A DNA stretch of 64,000 bases, taken from positions 372,001 to 436,000 of the forward strand of contig WAID01000009.1 of NCBI GenBank assembly GCA_016584495.1, written 5' to 3'. The DNA comes from Celoporthe dispersa (Eukaryota > Ascomycota > Sordariomycetes > Diaporthales > Cryphonectriaceae). Each line of letters starts with the position of its first letter. Position 1 is the first letter of the stretch. Below are positions 47,001 through 60,400 of this stretch, piece by piece. The translations under genes and the position numbers were made by a program. The notes beneath the pieces were generated by a model. That model did no database searches. It was not told the origin of the DNA and worked only from the letters and a program-made list of their open reading frames with translations.

Positions 47001-48706
47001 AATAAGTAGACAAGACAGGTCAAAAGAAGGTTTCAGCGAACCCAGCATGAATTCGAGCTGTCGGGGGAAATGACGACGGCCAGATCTCAGAGCTGGCTGT
47101 ACCTATGTTTCCCCCCACGAACATCCTTGACACCTATAGAACTCTACGCGAAAGATGTTGACCGGCTCAGGCAGACACGAATGTCGAGGTATTCGGAGAA
47201 TAGGCTTCAGGCGCCCGCACACCTAGTCTGATTGAGCTCTTCACTGGTCGGCCTGACCGTCCGGCAGCTCATCAGGGCGAGTCTAAGCACCTCGGGCGGC
47301 CTCGACCCTGCAGTGGTCTGGGGCCCAGTGGCAAGCCAGCGTAGACTACGGCCGAGTGATGGAGATCATACTTGAAAAGAGCCTAAGGTGGGCGAAGATG
47401 AGTTAGGTTGCCGCCGTCTGTCCGTCATCACGGACGGGATCGAGCTGGGCGGTAAGTTTAGGTAGAAGTTATCAGATCTAAACTTACTCCTTGTGTACAC
47501 AAGGTCAATTAATGACGAGCTGCTGTGTACTTCGCTTCACGAAACCGGGCTGAAAGAGGGCGGGGCCAAGGGGGAAAGACACGTTCGCATACACTACCTG
47601 GCGGACCCACGACGTTCGCCTTATATTCTCGAGCTGCCATCAACCCATGAAGCTGCAACATAACCCGGGCGTTCCCGAAGTTCGCAGCCTCACTTTCACC
47701 ACCGCAGGCAGGGGTCATGATCCGGTGCCGATCACACGCCGCCTGCGAACTACGCGGTGTGCTCTGTGGTGGTAGCCTGGATTTCCTTTGAGACAATATG
47801 GCACACACAGCCTTCACCAGCGCGGTGGCTTGGTGGAAAGAAATGAACTGGTCTTGGGAGTACAAGACTGTAATTAGATGAGCTGCTGCGGCTGTCACTG
47901 CGCCCGGAGAAGACCAGAGACGAAGTGGCCAATAAATCATATGACGACCCAGCCCTACGATTATTATGATAAGAGAAGCGTTAGAACACGCCTCGCGCCG
48001 ACGGCTTGTCTCACCAGCAATTCTGGAGCGCATCCGAGTATCTGCACTATGAAGGTCTGGACATGATCGATGACGCCGTGAGATGAGGGAGGAGGGAGGG
48101 AAGCGGGAGCACCAGCTCAAGCGCACCTGCTGCGACGCCATGAAGATCACAGGTGAACATGTTCCGGTCTCTTCTCTTACCGGGAGCCACAGTGCAGGAG
48201 CGAACCCTTGGCACATGTACACTAGCATGACCTAGCCTAGCCGTGTAGATCCAGGGTCCGGAAGGGCCCAGAATGTGCGCGCCAAGACGGAACGAGAGGT
48301 CGTAGGTCGCGGGGCTGGAAGGTCGCAAGGCGCGGCGCGGTGCGCCAACGGTCCAAGGGACAGGTGGTGGGTACACAGATCGCCTTTCAGGAGGAGCTGC
48401 TCCGAGAGTTACATGGGGGCTCGTATAAAAGAGGTCTATTGGACCCCTTCTTTCTTTTGATGCATTGCTAGTAACAGTAGTGGAGAGGGAAGAAGGGGGG
48501 GGAGGGAAGGTGATACAGGTGAGGGGCTTGAGCGATACTACGACGGAGAGAAGAAAAACAAAAAGGCAGGCAAAATCTGCCGTGGCTCCCAGGAGTTGGC
48601 TGTCGCCGTGCGCCGGGAGAAGCCTGGACGTTGTTCTGCATGGCCTTGCTTTGGCCTCTATAAATATAACCGAAATGCTGATACATACCCAAGTAAATTC
48701 TTATCA

Positions 48707-48708
<2 letters not shown>

Positions 48709-48739
<31 letters not shown>
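48709..48739. repeat. (AT)n microsatellite
   Basis: About 15 uninterrupted AT units. Confidence 0.95.
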
Positions 48740-48744
<5 letters not shown>

Positions 48745-48995
48745 AAGAAGAAGAAGAAACTAAACCAAGACAAACACTCATATTGATAGGCGGTGCACAC
48801 AGCACCAGCGACGACCCCATCCTCGCCCCGTCCTGCCTCACTCGTGACCAGTGTTTCAGGGCTGGCCGGGCTTAACAAATCGACCAGCTGGGGAATAGAA
48901 AGTTATGGGATAGTCCTTGACTCGGTTGTTCCTGAAATGGAAACGATTAGTTCTGTCCTTGCAGCTCAGCCGGGGGAAAAAATGTTTCATAGCCC

Positions 48996-49023
48996 GCACA
49001 CACACACACACACACACACACAC
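48996..49023. repeat. (CA)n microsatellite
   Basis: About 14 CA units. Confidence 0.95.
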
Positions 49024-52000
49024 GAAAGCACATGGTCTAGCTTTATACCGTTCATAGTAGTGCCTGTCTGCACGCTCTGGCTCTGGTGAGTCGATCTTTG
49101 TGCTCGAGACCTGAGAACTTCAGCTCTGAGCATGCCCGTGGGAGCTCGTGGTTGCAGAGTGTGAGAGGAGAGGAAGAGGTCACGCCTCTGTGTGCGATGT
49201 GACGAGCGGTAAGATGACGTCGCCAAAGGGCGAACAGGCTCTTCCAGACCACGAGCGGCGAATTTACCTCGTCGACTGTGCCGCCCCTGAGCAATAAGCA
49301 CTGTATGTATGGAGAAGGGGTCTGGTGGCATATCCGGTACGTGGACAGACGGAGAGAGAGGATCGTGCGTGCGCGTGCGCGCGTGTGTGTGGGTATGTGT
49401 GTGATGCTACATAGTACTTGGCAGGCCTGTTTGTGCTTGCGACTTTCTTTGGTCTCAACAAGTTCGGGCTCGGGATCCCTCTCAGAAACGTGTGCAAAAT
49501 TCAATCATCGTATGATTGTGCTATAGGACAGGATGCAAGGTCTTCTCCTTTCCTTCTTATTTTGGGATGTTGGGAAATTTTGGGGCCTTGGAAACCCGGG
49601 ACAGCGAGGTGGACTGCCACGTGAGCGTGGTGGAGGAGCCCTTGAGGAATACAGGCAAGCTCCACACGGCTGGGCTGGCAAAGTTGGAAGAGGGTCTTCG
49701 TACTGGGCAGCAGGGCTGTGAGCGTGTCAATATGCCCCACCACCGTACCAGAGATTTTGCTGTCCGTCCTTGTTGTAAGAATAGACCTTGCGATCCCTAT
49801 CTCAGACATCCCAAGTGGCTTGGGGGAAAGGTGTACGGAATAGCTCAAAGATGAGAGGCATTTGCTTGAGGTTGTCAGGTGTCGAGGCCTACCAGAAGCC
49901 GACAGTGGCCTGTTGCCTGGTGGTAGGTTGGGAAAAGAAACAACGCAGGCCAACTTGTTCCTAAAGAGTGCCAAGAACCACCCTGTATCTTCAACAAACT
50001 GGGAAATCAACCCTTTCTCAGTGCAGACCCCCGGCCCCCAGCCCGTTAGAACCTGCAGGTCCTCCTGGTTCCCCCCGCTGTAGGAGTCGTGGTCGTGCTT
50101 TCAACTATTTGCACAGCATTCAGTCGTCACTCGAAAGGCGAAGTCGACCTGATCGTCACACGTCAAAATCGAAAGTGCGATCGTCACGGATAAGCCCACA
50201 CCCGCACGAGTCGGCTGTGTACAACGTTTCGTCCGTTGGTAGAGAGGAGTAAGGGGAAAAAAAGAGAGAGAAAAAGTCGGAGCTTGAGAGGTCCAAATGC
50301 TCGCGATCGACAGCAGAATGGCTTGGCTGCCCGGGTGGTGAGGCTGATGGAACGGTTCTAGACTTGCGGATGGGTTCCATCGATGACGATGACGGGGTGC
50401 CTGACTGGGCTAGGGAGGGGCTGGACTGACTGGACTCGCTACCTAGGTACGGACATCTTTCGCCCTGGCAGCGGCTGGATCCCAAGTACCTCTCTATGGT
50501 CCAGCGGGGGCAGGTGGATCCCAAAAAATAGGGGTCCACGCGATCCCCCGGCAATTGATTGGATGAGAAGCGGATAAGGATGTGACACTAGTATGTTTAA
50601 GTTTGGTCTCTCGCAATGTCGTCATAGGCGCACGAAGACGCCAGGACGCCACCCTGCACGTATCGAGGACCCTTGCCCGTACAAGTTCTCGTGGCAGGTA
50701 CCCATCAGGTCCCCACGTGGGGCGGCACCTAGCCATTGTTCCCAGACCTGTACAGATCATTCGGCGCGTGGAGGTCAGGTAATTGCTGCATGCGTTAAAC
50801 TGTGCATTCAGCCCTAATAAGCTATAAGGCAATTTTATTGAGTAAAATAAAAAAACAACAACAAGAGGGATAGATATTTGACTTGGGATCGACTGATTAT
50901 CCCGTCAAGTTTGGATCAGTATCACCGCACAAAAAGTACAGGAGGGCTGCACAGAAATCTGTCATTAGTGCTCGCCCGTAACGTCAGTAACAGGCCACTA
51001 TGACGATGATGACGACAAGCAGCCAGAGTCGCAAGGGGCCGTAGGTGCTTCGAGGGTCACAAGGAAAAAGCAACGAATTCTCTCTCCAGACGAGACTTGA
51101 AAAACTGACCGACCATGAACGAATATATGGGCTTGCAGAGTACCTTTTTTCTTCCCCTCTCTTTTTCTTTCCCACCTTGCGCACATTGGTCTCACATGCT
51201 AGCATGCAAAGTTCAAGAGGGCCACCGCCCGCAGACCTTTTGGGTATCTGATGATCATCATGTCCATGTCGCTATTTCCAAGCGCTGTCGATCGTTGCCT
51301 GTCTAGTATGGCGCCATCCTCACTACAGCGTGCGTCCTCGTCTCGGCACAGTGCTACTTGTACCGTCCCGCTTATTGTCGTAGCTTCTACGTCTGTATGG
51401 TGCCTGGGTGCCAGTGTCGCGCCTGACGGATATCCTCCGACTACACATTTTTTTTCCTTTTTTCATCTGGCAGTGTCGCGGTTGAGACAGCGGGATCTTG
51501 ACCAGTCTTTACTCTCTGGCTTGATCTATCTCCTCACCTTTGCCTTTTGCCTACTTAGTCAGTCTTGTCCATCTACAATGCTTTTCATTGGGTATTGCAA
51601 GCTGCTGGACTATGGCACGCTTGCAAACCACCCGACCGCAGATCCGCGGATAAGGTCGATAGTCCGTTGCCCAGGGGCCGCCGCCGTCCCCCCCTCCTCC
51701 TCCCCCTCCTCTGCACCCCCTCTTTTCAGCGCACTCGTTGATAATCAATCCTCATACCTAATGCAGAAGGTCAAGACGAAAAGAGCGGGATTACTCCGGG
51801 TGTATCACAGTGCTAGCCCTCCTGAAGCACTAGTCCTCCGGGTGAGATTGGACCCTGAACTATTCAACAGCCTGTCGACTAGATAACCATATATGTATCG
51901 TTTCGCAGGGAGACAGCTTAGGCTGTTCTTTTTTTTTCAAGAAGCAATACCCTACACATTCCTTGCTAGGAAGACCTGCGTGGCTCACCTTGCGTGATGA

Positions 52001-52155
52001 GTGAGTGATCACGCCGTGAGTGTACTACGTACGTGATAACTGGTACGCTATGCGTAACTCAGGTTTGAGGACATTCGTTCGTACTGGGTAGTAGTTGTAT
52101 AAAAAAACAAAACGTCCCTCACCCAAAACGCCCGTACACCCCCCCTACAAAGCAC

Positions 52156-52160
<5 letters not shown>

Positions 52161-52191
<31 letters not shown>
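52161..52191. repeat. (GT)n microsatellite
   Basis: 15 GT units within the upstream region of the phosphatase gene. Confidence 0.95.
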
Positions 52192-52192
<1 letters not shown>

Positions 52193-52818
52193 TGATAATT
52201 GCTAGGCACAGCCCCCCTGACTGCGTAACAGGGACTCTGCTTGCTGACATCAACCCGCCGCGACCAAGTTGGATCTTCCCCACAGCGACTCGACAAGGGT
52301 CAGGGGGGCAAGACAAAGCGACCACACCCACCCCTTGGTGCCCCCCCGAACTTTGACCTGGCCCAAGATTCCCATTTTCGACCTCAAAATCCCATTTTAC
52401 TCCCCTCGACCACCTAAAATCCTGCCCTACCCCCCCACCAACGCAATCCTGTTGTGCCCTTTCCCGCAACTGGTAACGCCATAGGCAAGATACTCCGACT
52501 ATTCGATACGAGGGGACGACCGGTCCTGCGACCCTATGAGGCTCACCTCCCGAGCCCTCCTCCATCACACAACTCTTGCTTGATTCACCCTGCCTGAAAG
52601 CGGTGGGCAAGAAGAGACCGATTGCCAAAACCAAGACACTCGTCACATCCCTCTCCGACTACCAAACCTGCCCGATTATTGACTAACCTGCGATGTCTCT
52701 GTGAACATGGTGCCCTCATGAGGCTAGCAACGAGGCACGACGGCCTTGGACTCTCACCAGGGTGGAAGGAAACCATCCACACGACCCGAGTTCGCCCTGT
52801 CTGCGTGCCTGCACGCGC

Positions 52819-55800
52819 ATGTCGACGTCGACCGCGACAACCAGAACCATGGCACCTCCCGAAGCAAGAAGTAGCGGCGAACGCGGCGGAAGCAGCAGCA
52901 GCACCGTCTACTACAACATGAAGACGACAAGACCGCAGCCTGCCGCGGCCTCCAAGTCCTACTCCCACACATACACCTCCACCGTCTCTCATGCTCGATC
53001 ACCGTCGACCAACCCTTCCAAGACCTCGACCAAGTCTTCCTCTCCCGCAGCATCGCCGCGGGTCCCGCTAGCTGTCAGCCAGGCCTTTCCATCAAAGCTC
53101 TCGCCTCCTCCTTCCGCTACACCCAGACACCTTCTCTCCACAACACCTATTGGCCAGGTCACGCCTCAGAATGCCGCCAGGACCCCCTCGCCCAACTATT
53201 TCGGCCTCAAGGTCGAGGCCAGCATCGATGCCAACGAGACAGGCGCCATTCCGAGGGATAACTGGAGCCCGGCCTCTTCATCCGTCAAGAGCTTTGGCGC
53301 TGTGCTGCCTCAGCAGCTTCCCCTTGACGCCAACCCGGAGTTTGAGGCCTTCCGACGGCAAGCAGATGCCAACAGAGGCAAGTCGGGCTTCAATCTCGGC
53401 TCGTCCCATTTCGGCGTCAGCTCGCCGTTTTCTTCGGCCCCAGGCGCAGCACCAGAGAAGCCGCAGCCATCGCGATGGCACACACATGGTAGCGAGATCA
53501 GTACCCATGGGCAGCTCTCGCTCCCCAGCAATCATCCCGTGGAGATGGTCAAGGCCCTGGGGCCGCACCCCGAGAAGATGGACGTCGACACCGATGCGAA
53601 CAGTATGCGGGACTCGGCTTATGCTTCCTCGGATTCGAAACGGAGTTCTGAGGCAAGCCTGAATCCGCCCAGCTTTCTCAACCTACCGCGGCATGCGTCT
53701 CCTGCGCAGATGGACTCGTCTCCCGAGAAGCGGTCCGGCCTCTCAAGGGTTGACGACCGTCACCCGCGGCTGTCGATGATGCACACCAGAGCCGACCCAC
53801 CGTCGCCAGACCCGCACCGGTCGTTCCAGGGCCGCTCTGCCACGCTGCCAGCGGTCGTGGATCAGGGTACCTCCGGAATGATCCCACCAACGGAACTCAA
53901 GGCCATGCTGGACGCCGAGTCCAAGAAGGAAGTCCTCCTTCTGGACCTCCGCGTGTCTCCTCAGTATGCCCAGGCCCGCATCAAGGGCGCTCTCAACCTG
54001 TGCATCCCAACCACACTGCTCAAGCGTGCCACCTTTAACTTGCAGAAGCTAGAGCAGACGTTCCAGGGCGACGCTGAAAAGAAAGCGTTCGGGCAGTGGT
54101 CAGACACCAAGCATATTGTGGTGTATGACGCATTTTCTTCCGAGAAGCGCGATGCTGTATCTGCCATGAACACCATCAAGAAGTTTACTAATGAGGGCTA
54201 TAAGGGAGCGTGCCATATCCTCCGGGGTGGCTTCAAGGCCTTTGCAGCAGCCTTTCCCGACTTGATCGACTATGGTAGCACGGCAGAGCAGAAACCCGGT
54301 CGGCCAACGCTTTCTCTGCCTGGTGCCGCACCAAGCATTGCCCCGGTCGTGGGCGGGGTCATGCTTCCGACCACGGGTACCACCTCCAATGCCTTCTTCG
54401 CAAACATACGCCAGAACCAAGACCTTGTCGATGGCGTTGGGCAGATGGACATCAATGTGCCCCGAGGAGCCGATATGGAGGCCCTGCCGCGGTGGCTGCA
54501 AGAGGCTGCAAGTGCCGAGGACCACGGCAAGCGAGTTAGTGACAAGTTTCTGGGCATCGAGCGGGACGAGCAAGCCAGGATGAAGGTCGCATACTCCTAC
54601 ATCAATCCTGCGTCGGTCTCCAAGGACGTCAAGGACACGGCGCCGAAAGTGCAGCTGAGTGGTATCGAGAAGGGGGTCAAGAACCGTTACAAGGACATTC
54701 TCCCCTTTGACCACGCCAGAGTCAGACTGGAGGGCAAGCCCGAGGGCGTGTGCGACTATGTGAACGCCAGCCATGTCAAGGCATCCAGAAGCCACAAGAA
54801 ATATATTGCCAGCCAGGGTCCGCTGCCGGCAACTTTCGAGGTACGTTTCCGCAGCTGTAGCTGGCTCCCCCTGTGGTCCAGATCAACCTAACTAACCACG
54901 CACGCAGGACTTTTGGTCTGTCATATGGGACCAAGACGTGCGCGTCATTGTGATGCTTACTGCGGAATCAGAGGGCGGGCAGTTAAAATGTCACGCCTAC
55001 TGGAAAGACCGGGAGTTTGGCCCTATCAAGCTGCGGGCACTGTCAGAGAAGAAGGTTTCGCTGGATATCGACAAGCAAGGCCCGCACTCTACCGCAGATC
55101 CTGAGGATATGAGCTCGTCCTCAGCTGCCGGAACACAGCAGGAAGATGCCTTTGGATTCGGCGCTGCGATAGCTGCTGCGGATTTAGGCCGAAGACGTGC
55201 CAACACCACGACAACATTGGAGACGAACCAGCAGAGCCAGGCACAGACCAAGCCCAAAGTCAGCGCGGGCAGCAGTGGCGACACACCGTTTGTGGTCATC
55301 CGCAAGTTCGCGCTGTCGCACTCTGCACACCCTTTTGCTCCTATACGCGAGATCACCCAGCTCCACTACCCTTCGTGGCCGGACTTTGGAACTCCAGCAC
55401 AGCCTAGCCACCTTCTGGCCCTTATCGAACTTGCCAACATGATGCAGCGGTCAAACCTTCCCCTCGACGTCCCCGGTGCAATCTCCTCGAGACACGGCTC
55501 TGTGTCGGAGAAGTCGCCCAAGGAGAGACCGGCACCGAGTCCCAAGAAGCGAAGTCGAAGTAGGGCCTCGAGCAACTTGCCCCTGGCATGGTGGGAAGAA
55601 CCAGAATCCGACCAGGCCTCGCACCCGATGCTCGTGCATTGCTCCGCCGGATGTGGTCGGACGGGCACCTTCTGCACTGTCGACAGCGTTATCGACATGC
55701 TTAAGAGGCAAAGGATACGCAATATCCGGAAGGCCAACGACAATATCGAGAGGAAACTACGGGGCCACAAGCTTCAGGCACAATGGAGAGGCGACCCCGA

Positions 55801-56284
55801 CGGTGATGTTGCCATGGCCGGCCTCTCATTCGGCGCCGCCTTCCAGACCAGGGGTCGGAAGATGTCACGTAACAATCCTGTTGATGATATGCTCAGCCCA
55901 GGCACGAAGTCACCAGGATCACCAGCCTTCCCCATCATCACGACGCCCATGCCGATATCCGAGTCGCCCTCGCCTTCTTGCTCATCATCAGATGACGACG
56001 ACGACCTGAAGCTCGACACATCCTGGGTCGACGACGATGCTCTGGACCTCATCGCCGCTACCGTGCACGACTTCCGAGGTCAACGACTGTCCATGGTACA
56101 GACCCTTCGGCAGTTTGTCCTCTGCTACGAGACTGTGATTGAGTGGGTCTGGCGCCTGCAAGAACGCGGTGGCCCGGCGGGCAGTGGTGTTGGAGCCCCG
56201 GGCACCGGGGCTGGCGGGACCGCTGCGATGAGGGCCCGCGGGAGGAGCGGGACTGTTGCTCATGTGGGCGACCTGTCCAAGTAG
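52819..56284 (+). CDS. Rhodanese-PTP tyrosine phosphatase (Pyp/PTP2-3 type)
   Basis: Protein-tyrosine phosphatase resembling fission-yeast Pyp1/2 and budding-yeast Ptp2/3, which inactivate MAP kinases by dephosphorylating the activation-loop Tyr. Exons 52819-54840 and 54908-56284 give 1,132 aa. Order: a long Ser/Pro-rich disordered N-terminus, then a rhodanese/CDC25-homology domain (about 355-490, LLLDLRVSPQYAQARIKGAL), then PTP (from about 625). PTP motifs are YVNASHVKASRSHKKYIASQ, the WPD loop in YPSWPDFG (about 832) and the P-loop VHCSAGCGRTGTF (Cys about 919, Arg about 925). The loop where active rhodaneses carry Cys reads VVYDAFSSEKR, so it is probably a MAPK-docking module. Long low-complexity inserts split the PTP domain. 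The first ATG was used. An ATG at 52849 is possible. Confidence 0.9.
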
Positions 56285-57425
56285 GCTTACACAGGATAGG
56301 ATGTCTCACGCTTGAGAGGGAAGGACTGATGAATTGGATGAATGGTTGGCTGATGAATCATTGTGAGAAGAGGGGCATGGCATGGTTTCTTGGTAATTAG
56401 CGGGTTGGCTACTAGATGAACACCAAGAGTCGACTGCATTAAGCGTCCTCGTTGGGGGGGGGGGGGGGAGAGAGAGAGAGAGAGAAAGGTCTATGACACG
56501 GAAAGAAAGCATGAGCTGCATGAAACATCATTGCTGTCGCTGTATACAATGAGCATTACAGTGGGTGAGTCGTCCAGCGGAGTCTGCCGGTTTTAGGGGT
56601 ATTTTTCTTCTTCTTTTTTTCCCCCCCCCTTCTTATCCCAGAATAAGTCACGATGGATATAACGGAGCAGAACGAAACAAAGAAAAAAACGTCACTGGCG
56701 CGTGGGCCTGGGCTCGGAAGGGGGAAGGGCGGGTGGGGCGTTTTTGATTCGAGGAGTATCATTGGACTAGCTTGGCTTTTTCTCTCTTTTCTTTCCGTTA
56801 TCTGTATACAAATAGTACTCCCAATGGTATGCATTGTGATGTCTTTCACATTTCTACCACGTGTGGTCGCCAGAGTGCCCTCCTACCTATCCTGCTAGTG
56901 GAGGTGCTGGGTAGGCCTGCCTGCCGGCACAAGACCGGTTGGATCGGCACTTCTGCAGCGCCGCAGCGCCTCCTCCATCAGGTAGGATGACCAGACGCTG
57001 TACGAGAAAGCCGGACAGAGGCATCCATCACGGTAACTAGTATATATCTCAGGAAACTCGCGCAAGACTTGAGAGCAAAGAACAAGATGGATATCTCAAC
57101 GCTCGCTATCAGAACAGCCGAGGCACACGCACACATATGCAAATGAAGTCAAGCACCGAAGTATATGAAACAAAAGGATGTAATTTTTTCTTCTTCTTGT
57201 CTCAATACACACACGAGGTCGTCCCCGATGCATGTATGCATGCAGATACAGGAGTAGGCACCACAGAGCTCTTGTCTTGTCTCCCAAAATACAAACAAAA
57301 CAAAAAAAGGACCAATTCCAACCACCCGTCTCGAGGCGGGACTCAAAGATGGGGGCAGGCAGCACGAGAAACGAAAGGATGACCGCCACAACCCCCAAAC
57401 GCCCTTTCCATCGTGATTATCACCA
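56285..57425. other. Convergent intergenic, 1.1 kb
   Basis: It includes a G15 run followed by (AG)n (56454-56486) and several homopolymer tracts. No gene is seen. Confidence 0.45.
56454..56486. repeat. G-run plus (AG)n
   Basis: G15 directly followed by about nine AG units. It lies 3' of the phosphatase gene. Confidence 0.95.
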
Positions 57426-60400
57426 TCAATAAGCCACGCCGTTTGCGCTCCTCCCGATAGTCTTGAAAGTCTCCTTTCCGGCCGCCTGCCGACTCACCCA
57501 CGCGCCATCATCTGCACTCCACGTGTCAAATCTGCTCGCCCCGTTGAAGTTCGCATCAATGCCGGCACTGAACCCGGTGAAGTAGTACCCAATCACAACC
57601 ACGAGGTAACTCAACAACAGGATTGAGCCCTTGAAGTAGTTGCTCTTTCCCTCGCCGTACATATAGCTCAGCAGGAACACGCACAGGATGACGGTGACCA
57701 TGTCCCACTGCGGGAAGAGGAGGCTGAAGGTGTACTTGGCCGCCTCGTAGGGGTCGGCTGGCGTGATGGGGTAGATGGCGGAGAAGAGGACGAGGGCAGG
57801 AATCTGCAAGAGGCAGACCTGAAGCGCGTAGGCCGAACCGATTTCCATAGACAGGGCGATGTTGCCGTTCATAGCGAAGGAGATGGCATTCTGTCAGAGG
57901 GGAGAGAGCTTGGTCAGTAAGGCCGGGACCAGAAGAGAGACGCGCTTGACGACAGACGCTCCGAGGGGGATAAGGTCAAGTTCAGGAGTAGATATTCACG
58001 CTTTCTCAGCAACCGCAGAAGTGCGTCTGAGTGAGCTGGGTAGTAACGCATAATGCTCATCACAGTGTACTTTTTGGAAGGGAAGGGCGGGCCCAAAGAA
58101 GAAGGGAAAAAGCCAGATAGAAGGACTCACCAAGAACTCCGTGGTGTTTGGTACCAGCGCAAACAGCGTAATACCCAGGAACTTCTCATCAATAGCAATG
58201 CCATTCAATACAACATCCACGGTGTCGACCAGGATCTCGGCAATGATGGCGTACAATACAGTCGCACCCATCAGGATGACCGCAGACTTGGATCTGCTCC
58301 AATTCGGGGCGTCATGACCGCCATGACCGCCCGCATCGGCGTGGGCACCCAGAGGTTCTTCGTGATCCGGGAACGTCGCAGTCCTAATCGGCGGCGGGCG
58401 GACTGAAGCGTTGAGGCTGCCTCCTGTGCCAGAGTGACCCTGCGGCACATGGGGTGTGTTCGGGGCGGTGCCTTTAGCCACGCTACCCCGAGCGTCCCTG
58501 GCGGCGGCGGCGGCGGCTGTCGTGGCGATCTCGGCAATCTGGTGCACGAGCTGGCTATTCTCGGCATCAGAGAAGCCTGGGATGTGCACCGAGGTACCGA
58601 TGCTATTGCTCTTTGGTGGCGGCAGGTGCGGTGTGGTCACGTTCCCGTTACCAGAGCCACTGGGCTGCAGGCCAACCTGCCTAAGGGTCTGACCCAGGGT
58701 TCTTTTGTAGATGTGGCTCTCGCGAATGTCTGTACCCGTCGACTCGGACAGGAAGGGATAGCCGTTGCGAGGCGCAGAGTGACCGCCGCCCATGGCCCGC
58801 ATCTGCTCCTCGTGCTTCTTCTCGTCCTGCTCCGTGTTCCAGATGACAGCAGCATGGGTGCGCAGGGTGAACCACAGACCAATAACGTAGCTCAAGAACA
58901 GCATCACCGCCGCCATGTAGCAGTACGGGCGGACTGCCTCGATATAGAACCGCTCGTCGAGGGCAGGCGTCTGGCTGAAGTAGCACCTTCGGCAGTCGCT
59001 GCCTGATCCACGCGCGGGCTGCCCGTAGGTCACGCAGTCGACGCATGTCAGCTCATGAGAGCCGTAGATCTGGTAGAAGAGGGTAGGCCCAAAGGCACCA
59101 ATGACGGCGAACAGCAGCATCGTCGACGTGACACCTGCAGAGCGGGCATTGAAGCGCTGTGTCTTGCGCTTGATGGCTCCAAAGCACATGGACAGGCCAG
59201 GCAGAAACAGGATACCGGCAAAGATGGAGCCCACGATGCTGCCTTCCACGAGCGCGCCCTTGCCGTCCTTCAGAGCCACACAGTAGAGGAAAACCTCGAC
59301 GATGGTGGAGAAGAAGGCGTTGATGGCTGCACCGAAGCCCATGGAGGACTGCGCCGAGATGGACGCGACAGCTTGGCCGATGAAGTAGGCCAAGGGTATG
59401 ATCGAGAGCAGGCCGGCGACGAACAGGAAGGCGGACGAGGTGATGAAGCTCTCGACGTGGAGGACACCCTCCAGCACGAGATAGTCGAAGATGACGAACA
59501 GCACCACGGCCATCAGGTTGATGAGGAAGATGTTGGTCCCGTCGACGGTGTATTTCCAGTATTTCAGTCCCACAGCCCGATAAGTGCAGACAATAACCGA
59601 TGAGTGAGGTGCTGCCGGCTCGCGCGCGTACGAGATGTCGTGCTCGAAAGAGAGGGCCAGTGGGTGCCGCCGGAGGTGATCGAACAAGAGCATGGTCACC
59701 TTGCCCATCGGGATCCAGAAGACCAGGAACCAGCATACAGCCGAGACGATGAACAGGGAGGGGGTGATCAGCAGGTAGAAGAACAGGAAGAAGATGACAC
59801 GGCCAATGTTCCACTGGCCACGACCGAACAGGCGTCTTTTGAGGCGGGGCATGTCGGTGTCGCTGTCGTGATCGTGATCGCCGCGTCCCCGGCCAAGGAG
59901 GCTGTCGGTCTCGCTTGGTTCCGAGTCGATGCTTCTCCTGGACCGTCCGATGATGGAGCGGCCGCGGTCAGGACCAAAGAACAAGCGGCCATACTCAAGG
60001 TCGCCGCTCTGCCACTGCTCGTACTCGCTGATGCTCCGTCCTTCGCCCTGGTCCTCGTCGATATAGGCCTCCTGCTGCTCAAGCCGGATGAACTTGCCAA
60101 AGGGGTAGAAGATGTAACCAGCCAGACCCCACAGCACGCGGCCGTACTCTCGGCCACTGGGCGTCGCAGCAAAGATGAAGCAGACCACAGCGCCGGAGAA
60201 GGCTATCAGGGCAAGCCACCAGCCGAAGCAGATGGTCCACACGATGTTGAACAGCAGCAGCCAGCTGTTGACCCTCCCGCCGGGTGAGCTGTGGATATCA
60301 CCCTCGGCAATCTTCTGCACAGACCGGTCTTTCTTGTACAGAGCTGGCTTCCACAGCCTGATGCCAAAGGGATGTGTCTCGTTGATGGCCTGCTGTCGGT

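Larger units (their letters stand above)
44098..52818. other. 8.7 kb gene desert with microsatellites
   Basis: No splice-supported or motif-bearing gene is found. It contains (CAA)n near 44862-44890, a perfect 10-bp inverted repeat at 44955-44984, and (TA)n, (AC)n, (GT)n and GC/GT tracts listed separately. The longest open readings (47509-48228 minus, 51251-51886 plus) have low-complexity or arbitrary composition and were rejected. The phosphatase promoter and leader occupy the right end. Confidence 0.5.

Noticed and set aside
47509..48228. 239-codon minus-strand reading in the gene desert
   Set aside because: Starts with ATG but has arbitrary composition (Ser, Arg and Cys rich), no domain and no codon bias like the real genes. 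Would need RNA or conservation.
51251..51886. 211-codon plus-strand reading
   Set aside because: Low-complexity Ser/Pro stretches, no motif, and it crosses T-rich tracts. Considered chance.
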